A DNA stretch of 34,863 nt from Trueperaceae bacterium (GTDB lineage: Bacteria; Deinococcota; Deinococci; Deinococcales; Trueperaceae). How positions within the stretch are numbered: position 1 is the stretch's first letter; every line of letters starts with the position of its first letter. Location of the stretch: the NCBI GenBank assembly GCA_007695125.1, contig REEJ01000213.1:1-34863 (forward strand), in the 5' to 3' direction. The notes under the pieces were generated by a model. The model searched no databases, was not told the origin of the DNA, and saw nothing but the letters and a program-made list of their open reading frames with translations. Below are positions 15,337 through 22,618 of this stretch, one piece after another. A program made the translations under genes and the position numbers.

Positions 15337-16517
15337 GCCGCTACACCTCTCTGCGCCGCGTGCGACCGTATCGAAGCCATGTCGAGGTCGACACCGAGTC
15401 CGGGCCCTTTGGGCACGGGCAGCGCGCCGTCGACCAGCGGCAGCGCGAACGGATCGCCCCCGGCAGCGGCGAGCAGCGAGCCGTGCAGCGCCAGTTCCGT
15501 GAACTCGACGGCATCGGCCAAGCCGGGATGGGCGGCCGCCAGGTGGAGCTTCGCGGCGATCTCGAGCCCGGTACCGAAGGCCGTACCGAGGACGCAGCGG
15601 ACCCCGGCGGCCTCGCCGATCGCGAGGATCTTGGCAGCCTGCTGGAGGCCGCCGGCCTTCCCGATCTTCACGTTCAACACGTCGGCGGCGCCCGCACGCA
15701 CGATGCGCAGCGCGTCGGCGGGGCTGTAGCACGCCTCGTCGGCGCAGATCGGGGTATCGACCGATGCGCGCACCAGCGCCATGCCGTCGAGGTCGTGGAC
15801 GGCGACCGGTTGCTCGAGCAGCCCGATGCGCAGGTCGTCACGCTCGACGAGGCGGCAGAACCGGATGGCCTCCTTGGGCGTGTAGCCCTGGTTGGCGTCC
15901 GCCCGCAACAGGACGTCCGGACCGACCGCAGTGCGGATCGCTCGCACGCGCTCGGCGTCCTCGTCGGGATCCCAGCCGATCTTCGCCTTGAACTCGCGCA
16001 CGCCGAGCTCGACCAGCCGCACGCATTCGGCCGCCATCGCCTCCGGCGTACCGCCAGCGATCTCGATCGAGACGCCGACGCGCTCGGTGTGTCGCCCGCC
16101 GATCAGGCTCGACACCGACGTGCCGAGCACGCGCCCGATCAGATCGTGGAGCGCCAGGTCGATGCCGGCCTTCGCGGTGCTGTGGCCGCGGAAGTCGATC
16201 AGCGCCATCAGGTGGGCGCGGTCGAACGGGTCGCGGCCGAGGAGCTGCGGACCGAGGTAGTCGTCCACGGCCGAGAGGACGTCCTCGATCGTGTGCCCGA
16301 AGAAGCCGATGTCGACTTGGCTCTCCCCCCAGCCCACGGCACCCGTATCGGTCTCGATGCGTACGAGCACGTACTCCAGGAGCGGCGTCGGCCGCTTGGG
16401 CGTGATGCGGCTGCGCCGACCGTCGCGGTGGAACTTCGAGCCGGCGCGATCCGCCGCGTACGGCGCGTGCGGGATCGGGACACGCACGGGGACGCCGACG
16501 ATCGACGCGATCTTCAT
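15333..16517 (-). CDS. Enolase-superfamily enzyme, muconate-cycloisomerase/dipeptide-epimerase subgroup
   Basis: The 394-residue protein has an N-terminal capping domain and a modified TIM barrel. Residues visible are the K177-A-K179 motif at the end of strand two, metal ligands D207 (RADANQGY), E235 (LLEQPV) and D260 (ICADEA), and K284 (LNVKIGKAGG) on strand six. The lysine pair, rather than a His-Asp dyad, puts it in the MLE subgroup (cycloisomerases, o-succinylbenzoate synthases, dipeptide and N-acylamino-acid epimerases). It is not among the acid-sugar dehydratases such as L-fuconate dehydratase. The coupled M24 peptidase gene makes a dipeptide epimerase the most natural guess. ATG at 16517 is preferred over a GTG four codons earlier because GAGG lies six bases upstream. 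Confidence 0.88.
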   Translation of the reverse strand: MKIASIVGVPVRVPIPHAPYAADRAGSKFHRDGRRSRITPKRPTPLLEYVLVRIETDTGAVGWGESQVDIGFFGHTIEDVLSAVDDYLGPQLLGRDPFDRAHLMALIDFRGHSTAKAGIDLALHDLIGRVLGTSVSSLIGGRHTERVGVSIEIAGGTPEAMAAECVRLVELGVREFKAKIGWDPDEDAERVRAIRTAVGPDVLLRADANQGYTPKEAIRFCRLVERDDLRIGLLEQPVAVHDLDGMALVRASVDTPICADEACYSPADALRIVRAGAADVLNVKIGKAGGLQQAAKILAIGEAAGVRCVLGTAFGTGLEIAAKLHLAAAHPGLADAVEFTELALHGSLLAAAGGDPFALPLVDGALPVPKGPGLGVDLDMASIRSHAAQRGVAA

Positions 16518-16525
16518 GTCTGTCC

Positions 16526-16624
16526 TCACCTTCCGTCTCGGCTCGCAACGGTGCGGCCGGCGCTGGCGTCGAGGCGTTCGAGGACCTGCCTGCGTCCGGG
16601 CGTTTCGAGCACGGCCGTCTTCAC
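16526..16624 (-). CDS. Small 32-codon ORF, possible leader or dehydrogenase N-terminal remnant
   Basis: A GTG at 16624 behind GAGAGGTGGGG opens a frame beginning MKTAVLETPGRRQVLERLD and ending at a TGA inside the enolase gene's ribosome-binding region, eight bases before its ATG. The start resembles the N-terminus of zinc-type medium-chain dehydrogenases (MKAAVLEAPG...), but only about 20 residues match before the sense is lost. It may be a remnant of a deleted dehydrogenase gene that now couples translation into the enolase gene. Confidence 0.35.
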   Translation of the reverse strand: MKTAVLETPGRRQVLERLDASAGRTVASRDGR

Positions 16625-16665
16625 GTCATCCCCACCTCTCGGTCGGGGGCGCGCTTCGGCCCCCT

Positions 16666-16815
16666 CCGCACACGAAGCGATGGGAGCGAGGATAACGTTC
16701 TACTTCCGTCGTTGCAAGAGCGGAGGCACGTCGGGTGTCCCAGAGCGCCGCCAGGTCACGTCCGCTGCCGGACGTCGGGCCCTTGCGGGTACGCGACCCG
16801 GAAGCCTACGTGGCC
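16666..16815 (+). repeat. Long direct repeat, copy B (intact FGE 3' end and promoter)
   Basis: This is the counterpart of 2526-2670; 16721-16815 is an exact 95-bp match. In this copy the sequence is in its native context: the last 19 codons of FGE, its stop at 16756, and then a good promoter for the enolase-M24 genes. The two copies point the same way and enclose about 14 kb. Confidence 0.9.
16689..16717 (-). promoter_or_regulatory. Candidate promoter of the enolase-M24 operon
   Basis: On the minus strand TTGCAA (16717-16712) and TATCCT (16694-16689) are separated by exactly 17 bases. They lie 40 bases past the FGE stop and about 65 before the small ORF. In repeat copy A the matching positions have drifted to sequences unlike either box, as expected for a copy with no gene behind it. 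Confidence 0.6.
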
Positions 16816-17778
16816 GAGCGCATCGTCTTCCGACGCGAGCGTGCGCGCAGCCACCCGGTAGCGGTTGCAGTAGCTCGCATGGCAGAGGTACGAGCCGCCC
16901 TTCATCACCCGACCCTGACCCACGGCGGGACCCCGCGGGTCGTCGAGCGCCCCGCGGCCGTGCGTCGCGGAGAAACGATCCGCGCACCACTCCCAGACGT
17001 TCCCCGTGACCCCGTAGAGCCCGAAGGCGTTCGGTGCGTACGCGTCGACCGGCGCCGTCCCCGAGTACCCGTCGGCGGCCTCGTCGTGGTCGGGGAACGT
17101 TCCTTGCCACACGTTGCAGCGATGCTCGCCGCCCGGTTCGAGCTCGTCGCCCCACGGGAACACGGCCTGGTCGAGCCCACCGCGCGCCGCGTACTCCCAC
17201 TCGGCCTCTGACGGCAGCCGGCCCCCTGCCCACGCCGCGAACGCGGCCGCATCGTTCCAGCTGACGTGCACGACTGGGTGGTCCAGGCGCTCGGCGACGT
17301 CGCTCTCCGGGCCCTCGGGCGTCCGCCACGTTGCACCGAACACCTGCCGCCACCACGGCGCCGCGGCCGGCGCGCCGCCGACGCGGGTGCGTGGCGGCAC
17401 GAACGCGTGGAACACGAACGACCAACCGAAGCGCTCGGAGTCGGTGACGTAGCCGGTGGCGTCCACGAACGCCGCGAAGCGTGCGACGCGCACCGCGCAG
17501 GCGTCGATCGCGAACGGCGGGACGCGGACCCGACGCACCGGGCCCTCGCCGTCCAGGACGAACGTCGGCGCGTCGGTGCCCATGCGGAACACGCCACCGG
17601 GAAGCCGCACGCGCGCGTCCAACGTCGGGCGCGGCGCACCCGTCGAGGCGCTCGAGGCGACGGCCGACCGGACCGCGCCGGGCCGGGCGTCCGACGAGCC
17701 TGCGGTGCCGACGCTGCTCGCGACGGCGTCGCGCGAGTGGGCGCAGCACGCACCGTTGTCGATTCGATCTCCGCTCAT
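16756..17778 (-). CDS. Formylglycine-generating enzyme (sulfatase-modifying factor)
   Basis: This 340-residue FGE-sulfatase-domain protein oxidises the cysteine of the CxPxR motif in sulfatases to formylglycine, using copper and oxygen. The domain runs from LPGGVFRMGTD (about residue 59) through HPVVHVSWNDAAAFAAWAGGRLPSEAEWEYAARGG and GNVWEWCAD to GFRVAY. Both catalytic cysteines are present in GGSYLCHASYCNRYR (C299 and C304), which separates true FGEs from the many look-alike domains. The first 50 residues are Ala/Ser-rich and there is no signal peptide, so it works in the cytoplasm on the two nearby sulfatases. The ATG at 17778 follows GAGGGGCGG. Its last 19 codons are duplicated beside the first sulfatase. 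Confidence 0.95.
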   Translation of the reverse strand: MSGDRIDNGACCAHSRDAVASSVGTAGSSDARPGAVRSAVASSASTGAPRPTLDARVRLPGGVFRMGTDAPTFVLDGEGPVRRVRVPPFAIDACAVRVARFAAFVDATGYVTDSERFGWSFVFHAFVPPRTRVGGAPAAAPWWRQVFGATWRTPEGPESDVAERLDHPVVHVSWNDAAAFAAWAGGRLPSEAEWEYAARGGLDQAVFPWGDELEPGGEHRCNVWQGTFPDHDEAADGYSGTAPVDAYAPNAFGLYGVTGNVWEWCADRFSATHGRGALDDPRGPAVGQGRVMKGGSYLCHASYCNRYRVAARTLASEDDALGHVGFRVAYPQGPDVRQRT

Positions 17779-17859
17779 CACGTCCGCCCCTCGTCGACCC
17801 GGTATGACGTCGCCATCCAATGCGCGCCGGGTGCCGTCGTGCCCCCCGAACGCGCGTCC

Positions 17860-17865
17860 AGTGTA
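17860..17865 (-). promoter_or_regulatory. Candidate -10 box for the FGE gene
   Basis: TACACT on the minus strand, about 80 bp before the FGE start in the 204-bp divergent gap with the amylase gene. The same hexamer precedes the ROK and BTAD regulators. No convincing -35 is seen, and I found no clear amylase promoter in the same gap. Confidence 0.3.
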
Positions 17866-17982
17866 TTGCGACGTCGGCAGCGTCCGCCCGCGTCGACGCA
17901 GCGGCGCCAGCGGGAGGCTGCCGGTCGCGACCCGCCGCGTCGGGACCACGCTGGCGTGCGGGCGCGTGCCAGAGTAGATGCG

Positions 17983-19458
17983 ATGAAGGAGTTCAACGGC
18001 GTGATGATGCAGTACTTCCACTGGTACACGCCTGCCGACGGTTCGCTGTGGCGGCAGCTCACCCAGGAGGCTCCCACGTTGGCCGCGGCCGGCGTCACCT
18101 CGGTCTGGCTGCCCCCAGCCTACAAGGGGGCGGCCGGCGGCTTCGACACCGGCTACGGCGTCTACGATCTGTTCGACCTGGGTGAGTTCGACCAGAAGGG
18201 CTCGGTGCGAACCAAGTACGGCACCCGCGAGGAGTACCTGCAGGCGATCGAGGCCGCGCACGCCGCGGGGATCCGGGTCTACGCCGACGTCGTGATCAAC
18301 CACAAGCTCGGTGGCGATCACGAGGAGACGTTCCAGGCCACGCCGTTCGACCCAGACGACCGAAACCGCCAGATCGGCGCGTCGCAGACGATCAAGGCCT
18401 GGACGCATTTCACCTTCCCCGGCCGCCAAGGCGCCCACTCGGAACTGCATTGGCACTGGTGGCACTTCAACGCCACCGATGCCAACTCGCTCGCGGACGG
18501 CACGCCCGCGGTCTACCTGTTCGAGGGCAAGCGCTTCCGTGAGAACGTCGACCTCGAGAAGGGCAACTTCGACTACCTGATGGGGTGCAACCTCGACATC
18601 GACGACCCCGACGTGCGCACGGAGTTGCAGCACTGGGGCGAGTGGTACCTGGAGACGACGGGCGTCGACGGGTTCCGGTTCGACGCCGTGAAGCACGTCG
18701 AGGCGGGCTTCTTCGTCGAGTGGCTCGAGCACCTCCGCCAGCGCAGTGGGCGCCCCCTGTTCGCCGTCGGGGAGTACTGGTCGCCCGTCGGCGAAGCGCT
18801 GACGCACTTCCTCGGCACGACCGACGGCAGCATGATGCTGTTCGACACGGGCCTCCACTACGCGTTCGCGGAGGCGAGCCGCGCAGGTGACGGCTTCGAC
18901 CTCCGCACCCTCTTCGACCGCAGCTTGGTCAAGGACCACCCGGACCTCGCCGTGACGCTGGTGAGCAACCACGACACACAGCCGCTGCAGTCGCTCGAGT
19001 CGGTGGTGGAGGCGTGGTTCATCCCGCTCGCGTACGCGGCGATCCTGCTGCGGCGCGGCGGCTACCCGTGCATCTTCCAACCCGATTACGACGGTGCCAC
19101 CTACACCGACGTGGGCCCCGATGGCCAGGAACACGAGATCGTGATGGAGAGCCACCGCTGGATGATCGACCGCTGCCTCCAGGCGCGTCGCATCCACGCG
19201 TACGGTGAGCAACACGACCACTTCGACGACCCGCACTGCATCGGTTGGACGCGCAGCGGCACCGAGGAGCACCCCGGCGGCCTGGCCGTGCTGCTGAGCA
19301 ACGCCCATGACGCCGCCACGTGGATGCGGGTCGGCGCGCCCAACACCACCTACGTCGACGTCACGGAGCACGTCGAGGACGCCGTCGTCAGCGACGACGC
19401 CGGCTGGGCCGAGTTCCGCTGCCGCGGTCGCTCGGTGTCGGTGTGGCTCCCGCGTTGA
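17983..19458 (+). CDS. Cytoplasmic alpha-amylase, GH13
   Basis: This 491-residue enzyme starts MKEFNGVMMQYFHWYTPADG, the typical opening of liquefying/cytoplasmic bacterial alpha-amylases (GH13_5-like). The conserved regions are ADVVINH (residues 101-107), GFRFDAVKH with the nucleophile D234, GEYW with acid/base E264, and VSNHDTQ with D331. It ends with a C-terminal beta domain. It has no signal peptide, so it would cut alpha-1,4-glucans inside the cell, either glycogen or imported maltodextrins. Only a weak purine stretch (AGAG) precedes the ATG at 17983. It is divergent from FGE and has no obvious link to sulfated glycans. Confidence 0.93.
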   Translation: MKEFNGVMMQYFHWYTPADGSLWRQLTQEAPTLAAAGVTSVWLPPAYKGAAGGFDTGYGVYDLFDLGEFDQKGSVRTKYGTREEYLQAIEAAHAAGIRVYADVVINHKLGGDHEETFQATPFDPDDRNRQIGASQTIKAWTHFTFPGRQGAHSELHWHWWHFNATDANSLADGTPAVYLFEGKRFRENVDLEKGNFDYLMGCNLDIDDPDVRTELQHWGEWYLETTGVDGFRFDAVKHVEAGFFVEWLEHLRQRSGRPLFAVGEYWSPVGEALTHFLGTTDGSMMLFDTGLHYAFAEASRAGDGFDLRTLFDRSLVKDHPDLAVTLVSNHDTQPLQSLESVVEAWFIPLAYAAILLRRGGYPCIFQPDYDGATYTDVGPDGQEHEIVMESHRWMIDRCLQARRIHAYGEQHDHFDDPHCIGWTRSGTEEHPGGLAVLLSNAHDAATWMRVGAPNTTYVDVTEHVEDAVVSDDAGWAEFRCRGRSVSVWLPR

Positions 19459-19552
19459 CGGGCCGAGAGCCGAAGGTGTTCGATTCGGGCTGGGCGCGTG
19501 CTCCACACGGGGCACGACACATCGTCTGCGGCGGCGCGACGTCGGCATCCGC

Positions 19553-19558
19553 TACGCT
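19553..19558 (+). promoter_or_regulatory. Leaderless-type -10 box TACGCT
   Basis: TACGCT fits TANNNT and lies exactly six bases before an ATG at 19565, the geometry of leaderless transcripts known from Deinococcus. No Shine-Dalgarno sequence is present between them. Confidence 0.45.
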
Positions 19559-19564
19559 GACACC

Positions 19565-19651
19565 ATGCGGCACGTGACGAACGGCATGGACCCTGCACCA
19601 TCCCCAGCGCGAAGAAGGCTGTGGAACGACGCCCTGGCAGCGACGGCGTGA
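19565..19651 (+). CDS. 28-codon upstream ORF coupled to the SRPBCC gene
   Basis: The ATG six bases after the -10 box opens MRHVTNGMDPAPSPARRR... and stops at TGA 19649-19651. This stop overlaps a GTG of the next frame as GTGA. A leaderless short ORF handing ribosomes to the SRPBCC gene by coupling is one reading. The other is a single-base frameshift that split one longer protein. The peptide itself matches nothing I know. Confidence 0.35.
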   Translation: MRHVTNGMDPAPSPARRRLWNDALAATA

Positions 19652-20169
19652 TCGATCGGCGCATGCGGACGCTCACGTGGCACCGCCTGGTCGCGACCTG
19701 CCCGGATCGCACGTGGGCTTGCTTCCTCGCCGAGCTGTGGGTGGCGGGCGCGGGACTCGGACCGCGGCCGGTCATCGAGGAAGCAGGCGACGCCCATGGG
19801 ACCGGCTGTACGAGGCGCATCGGCGTGGGTACGCGAGGCGTCCGCGAGCGCATCACCGCCACCACGTACCCGCACGTCCTCGCCTATCGGGTGATCAACC
19901 CGTCCTGGACGACGTATCCGGTCAATCACCACATGGGGACCGTGACGTTCGAGGCGACGAGGGACGGGGGCACCCAGGTTCGCTGGGGCGTCGAGCTCGT
20001 ACCCAAGCGTGGCACAGGACCCATCGTCATGGCGGTCACTCGCTTCGTGATCGGTCGGTACCTGGACGCGCTCTCGCGGGTATGCCGGGCCTCGATCGCG
20101 GTGGACGTCGGCGACGTCGATGAGCGCCGGCCCGGTGGGCTTGGTGCGCGGCGCACGAACGCAACCTAG
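19648..20169 (+). CDS. SRPBCC / START-like lipid-binding-fold protein
   Basis: About 173 residues. The pattern of an N-terminal strand (RTLTWHRLVATCPDRTWACFLAELW), TGCTRRIGVGTRGVRERITATTYPHVLAYRVINPSW, VTFEATRDGGTQVRWGVELVP and a long C-terminal helix (VTRFVIGRYLDALSRVC) is that of the SRPBCC fold. Members bind hydrophobic ligands; no ligand can be named. The start is uncertain: GTG 19648 is chosen for its GTGA overlap with the upstream ORF, with GTG 19621 and ATG 19663 as alternatives, none with a good ribosome-binding site. Two strong hairpins follow at 20335-20401. Confidence 0.65.
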   Translation: MIDRRMRTLTWHRLVATCPDRTWACFLAELWVAGAGLGPRPVIEEAGDAHGTGCTRRIGVGTRGVRERITATTYPHVLAYRVINPSWTTYPVNHHMGTVTFEATRDGGTQVRWGVELVPKRGTGPIVMAVTRFVIGRYLDALSRVCRASIAVDVGDVDERRPGGLGARRTNAT

Positions 20170-20334
20170 CGTCGCGACATGTCGGTGTCGCTCGGTCGCT
20201 CCGACCGTCATTCAGTGCCTCACCTTCGACACCTCCCAGCCCGAGCGCAGGAGGGGCGCGGCGCAACCCCTGCTCGACGACCCCCTTCGCCTGCTCGAAC
20301 CAGGCTCCGCGCTGCGCGAACGCCTTCGAATGAC

Positions 20335-20372
20335 GCGATCGCCCGCGCTCCGATGGGAGTGCGGGCGATCGC
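20335..20372. terminator. Hairpin 1 of a twin terminator
   Basis: GCGATCGCCCGC (20335-20346) pairs perfectly with GCGGGCGATCGC (20361-20372), and CTCC/GGAG inside extends the stem past one G-T wobble. It lies between the SRPBCC gene and the oppositely oriented broken lipoprotein gene, so it probably ends transcription from either side. There is no T-tract. Confidence 0.5.
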
Positions 20373-20379
20373 CAAGGGT

Positions 20380-20401
20380 CGTGCGGGCACGTGCCCGCAC
20401 G
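20380..20401. terminator. Hairpin 2: 22-bp perfect palindrome
   Basis: The 11-base arms 20380-20390 and 20391-20401 are exact reverse complements, eight bases beyond hairpin 1 and 20 bases past the lipoprotein pseudogene stop. Together with hairpin 1 it forms a double barrier between convergent genes. Confidence 0.5.
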
Positions 20402-20421
20402 TGCGCACGGTCATGTCGTCG

Positions 20422-21831
20422 CTACTGCACCTTGACCTGTTGTTCTGAGTAGGAGTAGTGCTCCAACGTCGTGTCGGCGTCGTACTCCAACCACAGATAG
20501 TAGATGTCTGGGTTGCTGGGGGGCGGTCCAAGGGAGGCGCCACATGCCGTCCTCGACGACGATGTCGTTCGTGGAGATCTCTTCGACGTACGTCTCGTTG
20601 CCATTCAGGGCACCCAGCGACATGTTGCTCGTGTCGAACCCGTCGATCGTCGCTTCGCCGGTCAGGATGATGGTTTCGCCGAGGCTCACGTACGTGAGGG
20701 TTCCCCCGATGCCAGAGGTGACGAAGGTGATGGTGATGATCGATGGCTCGGTGACGTCGGCGTCGTGGCTGGCTTCGTTCTGGTTGCCGGCGTGGTCGTT
20801 GGCGATGACGGTGAGGTGGTGCGTGCCGAGGGTGGTGGGGGTCCAGGTGAGCGTCCAGGTGGTGCCGTCGACTTCGATGAGGGCGACGCCGTCCGCGAGG
20901 TCGTCGAGGTCGCTGGAGGCGATGAGGGTGGGGCCCTCGTAGAGGTGGATGCGGGCGATGCCGTGGTCGTCGTCGGCGGTGCCGGTGAGGGTGGTGGGTT
21001 GGCCTTGGTAGGCGGGGTTGGGGTCGTCGAAGGTCAGGTCGGGTCGGGTGGTGTCGAGGCTGAAGGCGTCGAGGGCGTAGGGGCGTTCGTAGGAGGCGTA
21101 GGTGGCCGTGCCCCACATGGGTTCGTCTTCGTTGATGCTCTCAAACCAGCCGGTGATGGCGGCGGCGGTGTGGAAGTGGTCGTCGCTGGGCTCGGGGTTG
21201 ACGCTGCTGCGGTGACCGAGTTGGCTGGTGTTCAAGAAGGTGCCGTCGACGGCGTACTCGACGATGTAATCGGCGATCGGTACGCGGTGGCCGTTGGGTG
21301 AGGTGACCACGAGGTAGAGGTCGATGGTCTGGCCTGGGGTGACGACGTTGATGGGGAGGCGCGGCAAGAGGGTCGCGGCTTGGATCAGGGTTTGGAGCTC
21401 GAGTTGGACGTGGTTCGTGTGGACGTGGACGGGGACGGTGGTGATGCCGTAGGCGATGCGGGTGTCGAGTTCATGGCCGGAGGTGCGGAACTCGTACGTG
21501 GCGCCGGCGGGGAGCTTGACGGTGGTGCTTGCGTGGAAGGCGAAGGTGAGCGTGCCTTGGTCGCCGTCGGGGTTGAGCTGTAGACGCCGTCTTCGAGATC
21601 GAACCTGACGCGGATGTCGTGGTGGTAGACGGCGATGTGGATCGTGTCGACGTAGGGGTTGCCGTCGCCGTCGAAGGGGACGCCTAGGGTGTCGACCGCG
21701 CCGGTCGCGTCGCCGGCGGCGACGGTGATGGTGGTCCGGGGCCCGCTGGGTTGCTGCGCGGTGGGGGTGCTGCAAGCCGCGAGGGTGAGGGTGAGAAGGA
21801 GAGCAGCGAGGAGGCGCATACGTGGTCGCAT
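20422..21831 (-). pseudogene. Surface lipoprotein with Ig-like region, broken by two single-base indels
   Basis: The reading begins MRPRMRLLAALLLTLTLAAC, a lipoprotein signal with lipobox L-A-A-C, at an ATG six bases after TACGTT (21838-21843). The frame is lost near 21582 after LEDGVYS: restoring one base gives the natural GVYSLNPDGDQG. It continues for about 350 residues, including an Ig-like repeat (DPNPAYQGQPTTLTGTADDDHG... LGTHHLTVIANDHAGNQ). The frame is lost again at a run of six C near 20517-20522; removing one C gives TAPSNPDIYYLWLEYDADTT and the stop at 20422. The two changes are opposite in sign. Either it is a young pseudogene or both are assembly errors. It would have been an exported, membrane-anchored binding or structural protein. 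Confidence 0.7.
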
Positions 21832-21837
21832 ACGCTG

Positions 21838-21843
21838 AACGTA
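21838..21843 (-). promoter_or_regulatory. Leaderless-type -10 box TACGTT
   Basis: On the minus strand TACGTT (TANNNT) is followed by exactly six bases and then the lipoprotein's ATG at 21831, with no Shine-Dalgarno sequence. It matches the geometry seen at 19553. Confidence 0.45.
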
Positions 21844-21934
21844 GGGCTGGTCACGATTCGAAGATGGTGCCATTCGTGCTCGTACCAGTCGAATACGTGG
21901 AATGTCGACCCGGACGCGTCCCACACGCCACGGC

Positions 21935-22618
21935 TCAACGGGCGCCGCCGAGCACCTCCAAGGCCGCCTCGAGGACCGGGTCGCGCCCCTCCGTGAGCGC
22001 CATCGCCGCGTCGACGACGACCACGTCCGGCACCACCGCACGCGCCAGGAAAGCGGTCGTGCTGGCGGCGGCGCCGGCGGTGCGCTCGCCCACCACGGTG
22101 GCCCCGGCGCGCTGCAGGTCGCGCGCCAAGAACTCGGCGCAGGAGGCGTTCCGCGCATTGACGAGCACCACGACGTCACCCGTCCAGCGCGCCCGACGTT
22201 CGAGGGTCGCTTGTGGGAACGTGCGCCCCGCCGCGTCCGTCACCGCGACGACGGCACGCGCAGCCAGACCTCGCCCGACGGAAGCGTGGCCGTCGTCGCG
22301 GTCCGATCGAGGGCGACGTCGGTCGCCGCGCTCCAAGCCGGCTGCAGCCGCTGCCGAGCCGGGCAGCACGTCGAGGACCACCAGGCCGAGCCCCTCGGCG
22401 GGCGCCGTGCGCACGGCACCGATGTCGCGCGCGGTGCCCCACCAGCGAGTTGCAGTCGCATGCGGGCGAAGGCCTCGGGGGCGAGGATCGCCGTGTGCGG
22501 GTCGTCGAGGGCGTCGATGAGCTCGGCCACGACCGATGCGCCCCGGGCCGTGGAGCAGTCGGGTCGACCCTCGCAGCGCGCCGGGGCCTCCCGCGTCGCG
22601 GCAGCTCGAGCCGGTCAC
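21935..22618 (-). pseudogene. S41-family (tail-specific / C-terminal processing) protease, frameshifted
   Basis: Pieces of one S41 protease appear alternately in two frames: AELIDALDDPHTAILAPEAF, then GLGLVVLDVLPGSAAAAAGLERGD, then ALDRTATTATLPSGEVWLRVP. After these comes DVVVLVNARNASCAEFLARDLQRAGATVVGERTAGA, with the catalytic Ser context, and the end VVPDVVVVDAAMALTEGRDPVLEAALEVLGGAR. At least three frame changes are needed to join them, so this gene is dead unless the assembly is faulty. S41 proteases cut exported or damaged proteins from their C-termini. The N-terminal part is not recognisable. Confidence 0.65.

Noticed and set aside
15333-16517. The enolase-superfamily gene as L-fuconate dehydratase
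   Set aside because: It would fit the fucose theme, but strand six carries Lys284 rather than the His of acid-sugar dehydratases, so the residues favour the MLE subgroup.
17779-19548. An N-terminal extension of FGE running opposite the amylase gene
   Set aside because: The amylase strand has all GH13 motifs; the extension has low-complexity sequence. FGE has a suitable ATG and ribosome-binding site at 17778.
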